Source: Actinobacillus suis ATCC 33415
Lineage (GTDB): Bacteria; Pseudomonadota; Gammaproteobacteria; Enterobacterales; Pasteurellaceae
DNA: 64,000 nt
Direction: 5' to 3'
Assembly: GCF_000739435.1 (NCBI RefSeq)
Contig: NZ_CP009159.1
Coordinates: 372,001 to 436,000 of the forward strand
Part shown: positions 31,387-41,444 of the stretch, piece after piece
Layout of the letters: each line of letters opens with the position of its first letter
How positions within the stretch are numbered: the stretch's first letter is position 1
Translations under genes and position numbers: made by a program
The notes under the pieces: model-generated
Database searches by the model: none
What the model saw: the letters and a program-made list of their open reading frames with translations, nothing else
Told to the model about the DNA's origin: nothing

Positions 31387-31840
31387 ACCTTATGACAGAG
31401 AGCCGGAAGGAAAACTGATTTTAAGAACCTTAGCGATGCCTTCCGATACGAATGCAAACGGTGATATTTTCGGTGGCTGGATTATGTCACAAATGGACTT
31501 AGGCGGGGCGATTCTTGCTAAAGAGTTGGCTAAAGGCAGAGTAGTTACGGTAACGGTAGATAAAATGATTTTTCACCTTCCGATTTCGGTTGGTGATGTT
31601 GTGTGTTGCTACGGTACTCTCGTTAAAGTAGGCCGTTCTTCAATGCAAGTGAAAGTGGAAGTGTTTATTAAGCAGGTTTATGAAGGTGCCCGAGAACGTT
31701 TCCGAGTAACAGAAGCTTTATTTACTTATGTTGCAGTAGATAAAGAAGGTAAATCTCGTGCGATTCCACGAGAAAATAACCCGGAATTAGATGAAGCCTT
31801 GGCAATTCTTGAACAGCGCTTGATTAATGAAACAAACTAA
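31373..31840 (+). CDS. yciA: Acyl-CoA thioester hydrolase YciA
   Basis: A 155-residue hotdog-fold thioesterase hydrolysing a broad range of acyl-CoAs; the H. influenzae homologue is well characterised. Visible signature: [26 protein letters not shown], with the catalytic Asp/Asn region at about residues 18-35. The ATG at 31373 is preferred to an in-frame start at 31322 inside yciB, because it gives [13 protein letters not shown] and a GGAGAG RBS upstream. Confidence 0.94.
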   Translation: MSKNKPYDREPEGKLILRTLAMPSDTNANGDIFGGWIMSQMDLGGAILAKELAKGRVVTVTVDKMIFHLPISVGDVVCCYGTLVKVGRSSMQVKVEVFIKQVYEGARERFRVTEALFTYVAVDKEGKSRAIPRENNPELDEALAILEQRLINETN

Positions 31841-31864
31841 AAAATAATAACCGGAGGAAGTTAT

Positions 31865-32146
31865 ATGTATTACGTAATCTTTGCACAAGATAACCCAAAC
31901 ACATTAGAAAAGCGTATGGAAGTTCGTCCTGCTCACTTAGCTCGTTTAGAAAAATTACAAGTTGAAGGACGTTTATTAACGGCAGGCCCAAATCCAACCG
32001 AAGACGGCACTGGCGTAACAGGTTCGACAGTGATTGCTGAATTTGCGTCATTAGCGGATGCGCAAGTATGGGCTTCTGAAGATCCTTATGTAGAAGCCGG
32101 CGTTTACGGTGATGTAATCATCAAACCATTTAAAAAAGTGTTTTAA
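31865..32146 (+). CDS. yciI: YCII-related protein YciI
   Basis: A 93-residue alpha-beta barrel-type small protein of the YCII family. MYYVIFAQD, the [22 protein letters not shown] core (with the conserved His near residue 22) and the terminal [10 protein letters not shown] are typical. The family resembles dimeric alpha-beta enzymes, but the reaction is unknown. The ribosome site GGAGG is five bases from ATG. It is the last gene of the yciC-yciB-yciA-yciI unit, followed by a terminator. Confidence 0.93.
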   Translation: MYYVIFAQDNPNTLEKRMEVRPAHLARLEKLQVEGRLLTAGPNPTEDGTGVTGSTVIAEFASLADAQVWASEDPYVEAGVYGDVIIKPFKKVF

Positions 32147-32161
32147 TCTCATTTTCTCAAT

Positions 32162-32192
32162 AGGCACAAGCGATTTCGTTTGTGCCTTTTTC
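32162..32192 (+). terminator. Rho-independent terminator after yciI
   Basis: AGGCACAAGCG-ATTT-CGTTTGTGCCT followed by TTTT, 15 bp after the yciI stop and 25 bp before glnE. Confidence 0.85.
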
Positions 32193-32218
32193 TCGTCCAA
32201 TTTTTGAAAGAGGCATAT

Positions 32219-35098
32219 ATGTTTGCTCAAACCGATCTTTCCGAACTCGTGGCGGAATCTTATTTGCAAAATTCTGACAAAATCCGACCGCTTGCTATTG
32301 CCATTGGAATGTCGAATTTTGTGAAGCAGACGCTACAAAAGCAACCGCAATTCTTGCAAACGTGGTTAGTGGAATATCCTTCTGTTGCAAATGCTGGCAA
32401 TTATGCAGAGCGCTTAGCTACCATTTTAGGGCAGGTAAAAGATGAATCCCAGTTATCGCAGGAACTACGTTTATTTCGTCACCGTGAAATGGCGACGCTC
32501 AGTTTTCTGCAATCGAATAAACTTGCCAGCGTAGAGTTTGTGTTCGAGCATTTATCCGATTTGGCGGAGACGCTAATTATCGGCGCAAGAGATTGGTTGT
32601 TTCAGCGTTGCTGTGAAGAATATGGTACGCCGATGAACTCGCTGGGCGAACAGCAAGAATTGCTGATTTTAGGGATGGGAAAATTAGGTGGACGAGAACT
32701 GAATTTTTCCTCAGATATTGATTTGATTTTTACTTATCCGGATGCAGGCGAAACTGTCGGCGGGCGTAAACCGATTGAGAATAGTAAATTCTTTATTCGT
32801 TTGGGACAGCGTTTAATTAAAGCGTTAGATGAAATCACGTTAGACGGCTTTGTGTATCGTACCGATATGCGTTTGCGTCCGTTCGGCGACAGCGGAGCGT
32901 TAGTGCTAAGTTTTGCCGCAATGGAAGATTACTATCAGGAACAAGGGCGAGATTGGGAACGCTATGCGATGATCAAAGCCAAAATTTTGGGCGAAGATCC
33001 ACAGAATATTAACCATCGTTATTTGCGCCAAATGTTACGTCCGTTTATGTATCGCCGTTATTTGGATTTCAGTGCGATTCAATCGTTGCGAGAGATGAAG
33101 CCAAAAATCAGCCGAGAAGTAGTTCGCCGTAATTTAACCGATAATATTAAATTAGGAGCGGGTGGGATTCGAGAAATTGAATTTATTGTGCAAACTTTCC
33201 AAATGGTACGTGGCGGCAGAGATAAAATTCTTCAAGAACGGAGTTTATTGCGTGTGTTGCCTCGCCTCGCCGAATTACAATTACTCACCGAACAGCAAAC
33301 TCAGCAATTATATGATGCTTATATCTTCCATCGCCAGGTCGAAAACGTGCTGCAAGCGATTGATGATAAGCAAACGCAAACGCTGCCGACCGATGAGCAA
33401 GATCGAGCAAGAGTTATGTTTGCTTGCCAATCTTTTTTGCAAAAAAATGCGGAAAATCAACCGCTTGTTGTGGAGCATAACATTCATACTTGGCAAGACT
33501 TTTTACAGGTACTGGAACAACATCAGCAAAATGTGCGAGCGGTATTTAATCAAATTATTGGTGAAGAAGAGGATGATGAAGAGTCACCGCTTAATGAAAA
33601 ATTAGCGGTTTGGCAGGATATTTTACATTATCAAATCAGCGAAGAAGATTTAGCGGCAGTTTTGGTAGATTATCCGGTTAGTGAAAGTGATTACAACGAT
33701 ATTTTTAGACAGCTTTCCAGCACCTTTCAAGATTGGGTGAAACGCCCGATTGGTGTACGAGGTCGGAATGTACTGCGCAAGTTAATGCCTAAAATTTTAG
33801 ATATGGTGTGCAACAGAGAAGATTATTTAGTGGTATTGCCTCGTCTGCTTAATATCGTAGATAAAATTACCTTGCGAACCACTTATTTGGAACTTTTGCA
33901 AGAAAGAGAACAAATCCTACCGCTTCTGATTACCTTGTGCAGTCAATCGATTATGATTGCCGAGCAAATCGCTCGTTATCCGATGTTATTGGACGAGCTC
34001 ATTATTCAAAACAGTCTTACGCAAGTGTTGGCATTAGAGCAGTATAAAACGGCGTTAAATGATTATTTAATTCGGATTCCGGAAGAAGATGAAGAGGCAT
34101 TGATTGATGCCCTACGTCAATTTAAACAGAGCCAAATTTTGCATATTGCGGCAGCGGATATTTTAGGCGTATTACCGGTGATGAAAATCAGCGATCACCT
34201 TACTTATTTAGCGGAGGCGATTATCGGTGCGGTAGTGAATATGGCGTGGAAATCCTTATCGCAGCGTTTTGGTGTGCCGGATCATTTAACCGATACGGAA
34301 CAAGGCTTTGCCGTGATTGCTTATGGTAAATTAGGCGGCATTGAGCTTGGCTATAATTCGGATTTAGATTTAGTCTTTTTGCATAACGCACCGCAAGATA
34401 GCGAAACGACCGGCGCAAGAAAGTCGATTTCCAGTCACCAGTTTTACTTAAAATTAGCGCAAAAAATTAATTCGATTTTTAACTTAAATACCAGTGCCGG
34501 CGTGCTTTATGAAGTGGATATGCGTTTGCGGCCATCAGGCGAAGCAGGTTTATTAGTCAGCACGGTGAGCGCCTATGAGACTTATCAACAAAACGAGGCG
34601 TGGACATGGGAATCACAAGCGTTAGTACGTACTCGTTGTGTTTATGGTTCGCAAGAACTGTCGCAAGCCTTTGAACAGATTCGCCGAACAACCTTGGCAA
34701 TGCCTCGAACAAGCGGTCAATTACGCCAAGAAATTTGCGAAATGCGTTATAAAATGTATCAACATTTAAGCCATAGCGATAACGCCCATTTTGATCTGAA
34801 AAAAGATAAAGGCGGTATTACCGACATTGAATTTATCGCACAGTGTTTAGTGTTGGAATATGCTCATCAATATCCGCAAATGGCGGTTTGGTCGGATAAT
34901 GTTCGTATTTTTGATTCAGCGGTGGAATGCGGTATTTTGTCTTTCGCTGACGGTGAAAGGCTGAAACATTGCTATACGGCGATTCGCAACCGTATTCACC
35001 ATTTGAATTTATTGCGTAGCCCGAGTGTGGTGAGCCCAGACGAGTTTGTCGAAGAGCGTGCTTTTATAGCGCAAATTTGGCAGCGAATTTTTGGGTAA
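32219..35098 (+). CDS. glnE: Bifunctional glutamine synthetase adenylyltransferase/adenylyl-removing enzyme
   Basis: A 959-residue protein that adenylylates and deadenylylates glutamine synthetase in response to PII. Two nucleotidyltransferase domains are visible, each with the G-G-x(n)-D-x-D motif: GMGKLGGRELNFSSDIDLIF (about residues 157-176) and AYGKLGGIELGYNSDLDLVF (about 700-719). Each is followed by a helical GlnD_UR-like domain. ATG 32219 has GAAAGAGG upstream and begins MFAQTDLSELV. No glnA or glnB is adjacent. Confidence 0.96.
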   Translation: MFAQTDLSELVAESYLQNSDKIRPLAIAIGMSNFVKQTLQKQPQFLQTWLVEYPSVANAGNYAERLATILGQVKDESQLSQELRLFRHREMATLSFLQSNKLASVEFVFEHLSDLAETLIIGARDWLFQRCCEEYGTPMNSLGEQQELLILGMGKLGGRELNFSSDIDLIFTYPDAGETVGGRKPIENSKFFIRLGQRLIKALDEITLDGFVYRTDMRLRPFGDSGALVLSFAAMEDYYQEQGRDWERYAMIKAKILGEDPQNINHRYLRQMLRPFMYRRYLDFSAIQSLREMKPKISREVVRRNLTDNIKLGAGGIREIEFIVQTFQMVRGGRDKILQERSLLRVLPRLAELQLLTEQQTQQLYDAYIFHRQVENVLQAIDDKQTQTLPTDEQDRARVMFACQSFLQKNAENQPLVVEHNIHTWQDFLQVLEQHQQNVRAVFNQIIGEEEDDEESPLNEKLAVWQDILHYQISEEDLAAVLVDYPVSESDYNDIFRQLSSTFQDWVKRPIGVRGRNVLRKLMPKILDMVCNREDYLVVLPRLLNIVDKITLRTTYLELLQEREQILPLLITLCSQSIMIAEQIARYPMLLDELIIQNSLTQVLALEQYKTALNDYLIRIPEEDEEALIDALRQFKQSQILHIAAADILGVLPVMKISDHLTYLAEAIIGAVVNMAWKSLSQRFGVPDHLTDTEQGFAVIAYGKLGGIELGYNSDLDLVFLHNAPQDSETTGARKSISSHQFYLKLAQKINSIFNLNTSAGVLYEVDMRLRPSGEAGLLVSTVSAYETYQQNEAWTWESQALVRTRCVYGSQELSQAFEQIRRTTLAMPRTSGQLRQEICEMRYKMYQHLSHSDNAHFDLKKDKGGITDIEFIAQCLVLEYAHQYPQMAVWSDNVRIFDSAVECGILSFADGERLKHCYTAIRNRIHHLNLLRSPSVVSPDEFVEERAFIAQIWQRIFG

Positions 35099-35106
35099 GG
35101 TCAGAT

Positions 35107-35149
35107 AGCGGTTAAATTTGCAAAAAATTTGTAAATTTAACCGCTTGTT
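35107..35149 (+). terminator. Terminator/uptake-signal pair after glnE
   Basis: AGCGGTTAAATTTG faces TAAATTTAACCGCT with a following TTGTTTT tract, eight bases after the glnE stop. Confidence 0.65.
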
Positions 35150-35192
35150 TTCCGCTATAATAAGGCAAATTTACCCATTCAAGGAGTTTGCA

Positions 35193-35570
35193 ATGGAATA
35201 TCAATTCACACATTCAATTCACGGCGTAGTCGCAAAATGTTCAATGGATCACGAAGCATTTGCTCGTTGGTTAAATACAGAGATTGCGGAGAATCCCCAA
35301 GAGATAAACAAAGTTTTAGCGGAAATCGACAAGTGTCGTGCAACTTATCCGAATCCTTATGAATATGTTTTGGAAGGTCGAGAATATAGTTTATTTATTG
35401 ATGCGGATGAAGTGATGGTGAAAGCAAATAATCTGGATGATGCATTCGATGAATCGCAAATGGAAGACGGATTCCAGTTTTATGATCAAGAAAGTATCGC
35501 ATTTTGTGGTTTAGAGGATTTTGAAAATTTCTTAAAAGCCTATCAAAAGTTTAGCAAAACTTATCACTAA
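35193..35570 (+). CDS. yacL: UPF0231 family protein YacL
   Basis: A 125-residue acidic soluble protein matching the E. coli YacL pattern: [40 protein letters not shown] and the closing [21 protein letters not shown]. The function is unknown. AAGGAG sits seven bases before ATG 35193. An in-frame ATG at 35118 would extend through the uptake-signal terminator and is rejected. Confidence 0.9.
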   Translation: MEYQFTHSIHGVVAKCSMDHEAFARWLNTEIAENPQEINKVLAEIDKCRATYPNPYEYVLEGREYSLFIDADEVMVKANNLDDAFDESQMEDGFQFYDQESIAFCGLEDFENFLKAYQKFSKTYH

Positions 35571-35589
35571 TCTTGTTACAGTAAAAAAG

Positions 35590-35620
35590 AAAGGGCACTA
35601 ATTAAAGTGCCCTTTACTTT
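35590..35620. terminator. Bidirectional terminator between yacL and gltS
   Basis: AAAGGGCACT-AATTA-AAGTGCCCTTT between the convergent stops of yacL and gltS, with T-rich flanks. Confidence 0.85.
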
Positions 35621-35628
35621 ATAGACTA

Positions 35629-36846
35629 TTAACGTAAGAACTCAACAAACCAAGTAATTACACCTAAGTTTAACAGGTCTACGAAGAATGCGCCGACCAA
35701 TGGTACGATTAAGAAAGCTTTATGTGACGGACCAAAGGTCTCTGTTACAGATTGCATATTAGCTACCGCGGTTGGGGTTGCACCTAAACCGAAACCACAG
35801 TGACCAGCAGTTAAAATTGCCGAATCGTAATCTTTGCCCATTACACGGAAGGTCACGAAGTAGCCATATAGAATCATCACTAATGTTTGTACGGTGAGGA
35901 TAATTAACATTGGGCCGGCAAGACCTGCTAACTCCCAAAGCTTAATGCTCATAAGTGCCATCGCTAAGAATAAGCTTAATGATGCATTACCGAATACGTC
36001 AATCGCGCGGTCAAACATATCAAATTTAAATACGGCAGTTAGAACATTACGTAAAATTACACCGAAACCTAATGCCCATACGAACTGCGGTAAACCTAAA
36101 TCAGGGAAAGAATTTGCCATCACTGATGAGAACGCTAAACAAGCAGCAAATAATGCCATGGTTTCAATGGTTGAGCTTGCAGTGATAAAACGCACACTGT
36201 CTGCATCTTCAAAAGTACTGTCATCGTACTGTTCCGCTGAAGCATCCACTTTTTTACTGTGTTGTTTGCGGTCTTTCTTCATTTTATTGACTAAACGGCG
36301 CGCAACCGGACCACCGATTAAACCACCCGCAACTAAACCGAATGTTGCTGATGCCATCGCCATTTCCATAATACCGCTGATGCCATATTGCTCAGAGAAG
36401 ATTTTTGCCCATGCCGCACCAGTTCCGTGACCGCCGGTTAATGTGATTGAGCCAGTAATTAAACCCACAAGCGGATCTAAACCTAATGCCGTTGCAAGAC
36501 CAACGCCTACCGCATTTTGGATAACAATGAAAACACCTACAATAATGAGGAAGATCACAAGGGGCATACCACCTTGTTTTAAACGAGAGAAGTCAGCTGA
36601 TAAACCTACAGAGGCGAAGAACGCTAACATAAATGCGTTTTGTAAGCTTTTTTCAAATTGGAAAGAAATGCCTGCCCAGTTATACAGGCAGAAAATAACG
36701 GTTGCTGCGACTAAACCACCGGCTACTGCTTCAGGAATATTAAAGTCTTGTAGAAATTTAATTTTACCAACTAAAAAGCGCCCTACGAGAAGAACGAGTG
36801 TAGCAGCAATAAGTGTGTGGTAACCGTTAAGAATTATTGGTTCCAT
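35629..36846 (-). CDS. gltS: Sodium/glutamate symporter
   Basis: A 405-residue polytopic protein of the ESS (GltS) family, with ten or so hydrophobic segments arranged as two inverted halves. The signature segments are ITGSITLTGGHGTGAAWA (about 135-152) and AGHCGFGLGATPTAVANM (about 345-362), the pore loops of each half. It imports glutamate with Na+. It diverges from the YidE-type transporter; the 260-bp gap is AT-rich. Confidence 0.95.
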   Translation of the reverse strand: MEPIILNGYHTLIAATLVLLVGRFLVGKIKFLQDFNIPEAVAGGLVAATVIFCLYNWAGISFQFEKSLQNAFMLAFFASVGLSADFSRLKQGGMPLVIFLIIVGVFIVIQNAVGVGLATALGLDPLVGLITGSITLTGGHGTGAAWAKIFSEQYGISGIMEMAMASATFGLVAGGLIGGPVARRLVNKMKKDRKQHSKKVDASAEQYDDSTFEDADSVRFITASSTIETMALFAACLAFSSVMANSFPDLGLPQFVWALGFGVILRNVLTAVFKFDMFDRAIDVFGNASLSLFLAMALMSIKLWELAGLAGPMLIILTVQTLVMILYGYFVTFRVMGKDYDSAILTAGHCGFGLGATPTAVANMQSVTETFGPSHKAFLIVPLVGAFFVDLLNLGVITWFVEFLR

Positions 36847-37106
36847 AGGTGCTCCTCTAAAATGTTAAATGAATGTTTAAAAATAGATATTACCCGATAC
36901 TAGAACAAACATTTTGATTTGTCAAAGGGGCTGGATAAGAAAAATTATTTATAAAATTAGAAAAACTTATCCAATTATCCACATAAATTTTGAGGAAGAT
37001 CAGTTTTTTGAGTAAACAAGCGCTTATTTCTTGAATTAGTTCGCATTTTTTGTTTTTCGGCTTTGATAAAATTTCCTTAGTTATTATTTTATCGTGGAGA
37101 CTCAAC

Positions 37107-38765
37107 ATGAGTGATATAGCAATTATAGTAAGCTTATTGTCATTAGTCGCCGTATTGGGCTTATGGCTTGGGCACTTAAAGATCAAAGGTGTGGGACTGG
37201 GTATTGGAGGCGTTTTATTCGGTGGGATAATCGTTTCTCATTTTTCCACATTGTACGGTATTAAAATTGATGCGCATACTTTGCATTTTATTCAAGAGTT
37301 CGGTTTGATTTTATTTGTATACTCAATCGGTATTCAGGTGGGACCGGGCTTTTTCGGTTCTTTAAGACAATCCGGCTTAAAGCTCAACGGTTTTGCGATC
37401 TTAATTGTGCTGTTAAGTGGTATTTTAGTTGCCTTAATTCACCTTATTTTTGATGTACCTTTGCCAGCTATTTTGGGGATTTTCTCCGGTGCGGTGACTA
37501 ATACACCGTCTTTAGGGGCGGGTCAACAGGTGCTTGCCGAATTAGGCGGAGAAAATACCACCGCTGTAATGGGAATGAGTTATGCCATTGCTTATCCGTT
37601 TGGGATTATCGGTATTTTGCTTTCGATGTGGCTAGTACGAATTCTATTCAAAATCAATATAGACAAAGAAGCCGCTGATTTTGATAATAGCCAAAATCAA
37701 CAAAAAGAGGGACTTGATACCTTAAATGTTCGCCTAATTAACCCGAATTTAGGCGGACTAAAATTAAAAGAAATTCCTGATTTTGAAAGCCATAAAGTGA
37801 TTTATTCCCGCTTAAAACGCGGTGAAGAGCTACTTGTTCCTAAAGTAGATACGGTTTTACAACTGGGAGATGTTCTACATTTAGTTGGCGAGAAAGCTAT
37901 GTTACATAAAATGCAGCTGATCTTAGGGGAAGAAGCGCATATTTCATTATCGACAAGAGGGACGTGCTATCGTTCTGAACGAGCAGTGGTGACTAATGAG
38001 AATGTCTTCGGTAAGAAAATACGCCATTTAATGCTAAAAGGTAAGTATGAAGTGGTGATTTCTCGTTTGAATCGAGCAGGGGTAGAACTGATTCCTAATG
38101 GTGAAATGACATTGCAGTTTGGTGACGTACTGAATTTAGTCGGTCATCAAGAAGATATCGAAACAGTGCGAGCGATTATTGGTGACGCTCACCAAAAATT
38201 ACAGCAGGTGCAAATGTTACCGATCTTTGTTGGGATTGGCTTAGGCGTATTATTAGGTTCCTTACCGCTTTATGTGCCGGGGTTTCCAGTCGCATTAAAA
38301 TTAGGTCTAGCTGGAGGCCCGTTGGTCGTGGCGCTAATTTTAGCGAGAATTGGTAGTATCGGTAAGCTTTATTGGTTTATGCCACCAAGTGCGAACTTGG
38401 CATTACGCGAAATCGGGATTGTATTATTTTTATCTGTGGTGGGGTTAAAAGCCGGTGCTAATTTCCTTGATACCTTGCTCAGTCCGGAAGGGCTTTCATG
38501 GATGGGATACGGTGCTATTATTACTTTTGTTCCATTAATGGTAACGGCATTGATTGCGCGTATTTATGGCAAGATGAATTATCTTTCATTATGTGGTTTA
38601 CTTGCCGGTTCAATGACAGATCCGCCGGCATTGGCATTCGCTAATGAAATTAAAGACGGAAACGGTGCGGCAGCGCTTTCTTATGCGACTGTTTACCCGC
38701 TAGTGATGTTTTTACGTATTATTTTACCTCAATTACTCGCTATTTTGTTGTGGGCTGCCAGTTAG
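37107..38765 (+). CDS. yidE: YidE/YbjL-type putative transporter (AspT family)
   Basis: A 552-residue protein. Two membrane blocks of about five helices each flank two central TrkA-C (RCK_C) domains (about residues 190-370), seen as the repeated DVLHLVGEK and DVLNLVGHQ segments. The AspT/YidE repeats include [13 protein letters not shown] and [13 protein letters not shown], one per half. AspT members are amino-acid exchangers, but the YidE substrate is unknown. ATG 37107 is preferred to 37050 for the family N-terminus and GGAGA RBS. Confidence 0.9.
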   Translation: MSDIAIIVSLLSLVAVLGLWLGHLKIKGVGLGIGGVLFGGIIVSHFSTLYGIKIDAHTLHFIQEFGLILFVYSIGIQVGPGFFGSLRQSGLKLNGFAILIVLLSGILVALIHLIFDVPLPAILGIFSGAVTNTPSLGAGQQVLAELGGENTTAVMGMSYAIAYPFGIIGILLSMWLVRILFKINIDKEAADFDNSQNQQKEGLDTLNVRLINPNLGGLKLKEIPDFESHKVIYSRLKRGEELLVPKVDTVLQLGDVLHLVGEKAMLHKMQLILGEEAHISLSTRGTCYRSERAVVTNENVFGKKIRHLMLKGKYEVVISRLNRAGVELIPNGEMTLQFGDVLNLVGHQEDIETVRAIIGDAHQKLQQVQMLPIFVGIGLGVLLGSLPLYVPGFPVALKLGLAGGPLVVALILARIGSIGKLYWFMPPSANLALREIGIVLFLSVVGLKAGANFLDTLLSPEGLSWMGYGAIITFVPLMVTALIARIYGKMNYLSLCGLLAGSMTDPPALAFANEIKDGNGAAALSYATVYPLVMFLRIILPQLLAILLWAAS

Positions 38766-38785
38766 TTAAAAGCTTTTAACGATAG

Positions 38786-38849
38786 ATAGCGGTCGGATTT
38801 AAAGAAATTTTTGCAAAATTCTCCGAGAATCTGACCGCTATTTTCATTT
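38786..38849 (+). terminator. Terminator/uptake-signal pair after yidE
   Basis: ATAGCGGTCGGATT faces AATCTGACCGCTAT with TTTTCATTT following, 20 bp after the yidE stop. Confidence 0.65.
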
Positions 38850-38919
38850 CATCTCTGTTCAGCAAATCAGATTCCTTGTAGAATAATCGTTTAATTTTTT
38901 ATAGAAAAGAATAGATATT

Positions 38920-39498
38920 ATGAGCCGTACTAAAAAAACACGTCGTATTACCGACATTATGCCTGCTAGAAAAGCAGATAAAAAACCGGAACAACCTAAA
39001 TTAGGTGGCGGTAAAAACCGTAAACCTACACGTTATGAACTTGATGCAAAAGCCCGTGAAGAAAAGAAAAAGCGTAAACATAAAGGCTTGCCGACAGGTT
39101 CACGTAATGTAGATCCGGCAGAACAGAAAAAAGCAGTAGTGAAAGAGGTGAAAGATCCTCGTATCGGTAGCCGTAAGAAAATTCCACTTATGGTTGAATT
39201 TGTGAATAAACCGGAGAAAGGTCAAACGATTAAGCCGGTGCCGTTAGAAGAATATAAACCGCATTTATCTCCAGAACTAGAACTTGAACAATTAGAGAAT
39301 AATGAGATCTTAAATCAATTATTAGATGAAATTGAAGCGGGTAAAACGTTATCGGCTAAAGATCAAAAATTCGTAGATGAATGTTTAGATCGCATTGACG
39401 AATTAATGACTGAATTAGGTATCCAAGACGAGGATGAAGATAACGGTGATGCGTTACTTCGCCAATTCGAAACCATGGATATTAACCAATTTAGATAA
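38920..39498 (+). CDS. yihI: Der GTPase-activating protein YihI
   Basis: A 192-residue protein with a very basic N-terminal half ([17 protein letters not shown] through [17 protein letters not shown]) and an acidic C-terminal half ending in [23 protein letters not shown], the hallmark of YihI. It stimulates the GTPase activity of the ribosome assembly factor Der. A DUF2489 gene follows 14 bp later and hemN 30 bp after that; the three probably form one transcript. Confidence 0.93.
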   Translation: MSRTKKTRRITDIMPARKADKKPEQPKLGGGKNRKPTRYELDAKAREEKKKRKHKGLPTGSRNVDPAEQKKAVVKEVKDPRIGSRKKIPLMVEFVNKPEKGQTIKPVPLEEYKPHLSPELELEQLENNEILNQLLDEIEAGKTLSAKDQKFVDECLDRIDELMTELGIQDEDEDNGDALLRQFETMDINQFR

Positions 39499-39512
39499 AA
39501 TTAAAAAAGCGT

Positions 39513-39980
39513 ATGATTCGATTTTTTCTCCTTATTCTTGCGATATTAGTTGTGCTTTCAATGGCAGGATATGCGATCTACTTAATGTTGAGATTGCGCA
39601 AGCAAAATGCTGAACAGAAAGTATTACTTGCACAAGCAAAACAGGCTCAGAAAGCACGTTTCGAGCGAATTATTGACAGTATTGATGTGATTGCGAGAGC
39701 TATGCTTTCCGAACAATGTGATTTTTCGGAAGGCGTTTTGCGTTTAAAACCATTACTTGATGTATTAGGCAAACAACTAAGTCAATATCCAGCGATGTGG
39801 GCGCTGTATCAAGTTGTCGAAAATATGCCGATTTTAGACGAGCGTAAGGCGTTAAAACGTAATGAACGCATGAAGCAAGATTTACTTCGTCAATCGAAAG
39901 AAGTCGAGTTAGAAGAGCAAATTAAAACGGAATGTCATCAATTACTCATTGATATCGCACAGTTGAAGATTACATTATAG
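39513..39980 (+). CDS. DUF2489 family membrane-anchored protein
   Basis: A 155-residue protein with one N-terminal membrane helix (about residues 3-24). A charged coiled-coil segment, RLRKQNAEQKVLLAQAKQAQKARFERI, follows, then a conserved cytoplasmic domain with SIDVIARAMLSEQCDFSEGVLRLKPLLD. This corresponds to DUF2489, seen between yihI and hemN in related gammaproteobacteria. The function is unknown. ATG 39513 has only a weak RBS, so translation may depend on coupling with yihI. Confidence 0.8.
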   Translation: MIRFFLLILAILVVLSMAGYAIYLMLRLRKQNAEQKVLLAQAKQAQKARFERIIDSIDVIARAMLSEQCDFSEGVLRLKPLLDVLGKQLSQYPAMWALYQVVENMPILDERKALKRNERMKQDLLRQSKEVELEEQIKTECHQLLIDIAQLKITL

Positions 39981-40010
39981 TGAGTGACTCCTATCTTTGA
40001 AGGAAATCCA

Positions 40011-41378
40011 ATGTCAGAAATTATTTGGGATTTAGCCCTTATCCAAAAATATAACCAATCCGGTCCTCGTTATACGTCGTATCCAACGGCGTTAGAGTTT
40101 AGTGAAAGCTACACTGATGATGATTTTAAAGCGGCAGCAGAACGCTACCCGAATCGTCCGTTATCACTTTATGTGCATATCCCATTCTGCCATAAATTAT
40201 GCTATTTCTGTGCGTGTAATAAAATTATTACTCGTCATCAGCATAAAGTAGATATTTATTTGGACTATCTTGAAAAAGAAATTAAAACGCGTGCTCCACT
40301 TTTCACAAATCGTACGGTAACGCAAATTCACTGGGGCGGTGGTACGCCAACGTATTTGGATGAAGCACAATCCGAGCGTTTAATGGCGATGCTACGCAAG
40401 CATTTTAACGTGAGCGATGATGCTGAAATCAGTATTGAAATGGATCCGCGTGAAATTGAATTGGATATGTTAGATCATTTGCGTCGCATTGGATTTAACC
40501 GTATCAGTATGGGGATTCAAGATTTCAACAAAGAAGTACAAAAATTGGTAAATCGTGAGCAAGACGAAGAATTCATTTTTGCTTTAATGAAACGTGCGAA
40601 AGAGCTTGGTTTCACTTCCACCAATATTGATTTGATTTACGGTTTACCAAAACAAAATGTCGAAAGCTTTATGTACACGCTTGAGCGTGTTATTGAGCTG
40701 AACCCAGATCGTATGAGTGTGTTTAACTATGCGCATTTGCCAAGTCGCTTTGCCGCGCAAATCAAAATTAAAGACGATATGTTACCGCCTCCGGAAACCA
40801 AATTAACGATTCTACAAAAAACGATCGAGTTTTTAGGTGATAACGGCTATAAATTCATTGGTATGGATCACTTTGCTAAACCGGATGATGAGCTTGCCAT
40901 TGCGCAGCAGCAGGGTGTGTTACACCGTAATTTCCAAGGTTATACTACTCAAGAAGAATGCGATTTGTTAGGCATGGGTGTCTCTGCGATTAGCTTACTT
41001 GGCGATACTTACGCACAAAATCATAAAGAATTACAACAATATTACGCAAACGTAGAAGAAGGTGGTATTGCGTTACATAAAGGCTTGGCATTAAGTAAAG
41101 ATGACGGCATTCGCCGTGACGTGATCAAAGCACTGATTTGCAACTTTAAGTTGGAATTCGACCGCTTGCAGGCTGAATATCAGATTGATTTTAAAAAGTA
41201 TTTTGCCGAAGACTTAGCGCTACTTGAGCCATTAGCAAAAGACGGTTTATTAGAAATTACCGAAAACAGCATTGTGGTTTCGCCTAGAGGCCGCTTGCTA
41301 ATTCGTAATATTTGTTTATGTTTTGACGTATATTCAAGACAGCTTGCGAAAAGACAGCAATTCTCAAGAATTATTTAA
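40011..41378 (+). CDS. hemN: Oxygen-independent coproporphyrinogen III oxidase
   Basis: A 456-residue radical-SAM enzyme that decarboxylates coproporphyrinogen III to protoporphyrinogen IX without oxygen. The Fe-S motif is HIPFCHKLCYFCACNK (about residues 56-71, CxxxCxxC plus the extra Cys). It then has HWGGGTPTYL and the C-terminal HemN domain with GMDHFAKPDDELA. ATG 40011 follows AAGGAAA and gives the family N-terminus, QKYNQSGPRYTSYPTALEF nearby. Haem supply links functionally with katA. Confidence 0.96.
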   Translation: MSEIIWDLALIQKYNQSGPRYTSYPTALEFSESYTDDDFKAAAERYPNRPLSLYVHIPFCHKLCYFCACNKIITRHQHKVDIYLDYLEKEIKTRAPLFTNRTVTQIHWGGGTPTYLDEAQSERLMAMLRKHFNVSDDAEISIEMDPREIELDMLDHLRRIGFNRISMGIQDFNKEVQKLVNREQDEEFIFALMKRAKELGFTSTNIDLIYGLPKQNVESFMYTLERVIELNPDRMSVFNYAHLPSRFAAQIKIKDDMLPPPETKLTILQKTIEFLGDNGYKFIGMDHFAKPDDELAIAQQQGVLHRNFQGYTTQEECDLLGMGVSAISLLGDTYAQNHKELQQYYANVEEGGIALHKGLALSKDDGIRRDVIKALICNFKLEFDRLQAEYQIDFKKYFAEDLALLEPLAKDGLLEITENSIVVSPRGRLLIRNICLCFDVYSRQLAKRQQFSRII

Positions 41379-41444
41379 GTAAAAGGTGTGTTTACATACT
41401 TTTAGAATTTACGATGGGCGAGCCCATCCACATAAGGAACTATT

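Noticed and set aside
33162..33605. 147-codon plus-strand ORF inside glnE
   Set aside because: It lies in another frame of a clearly coding, full-length GlnE domain and has no RBS or family resemblance.
35894..36430. 178-codon ORF antisense to gltS (and its neighbour at 36443-36823)
   Set aside because: These are opposite-strand shadows of gltS codons. The composition is low-complexity Ala/Asn/Lys and no start signal is seen.
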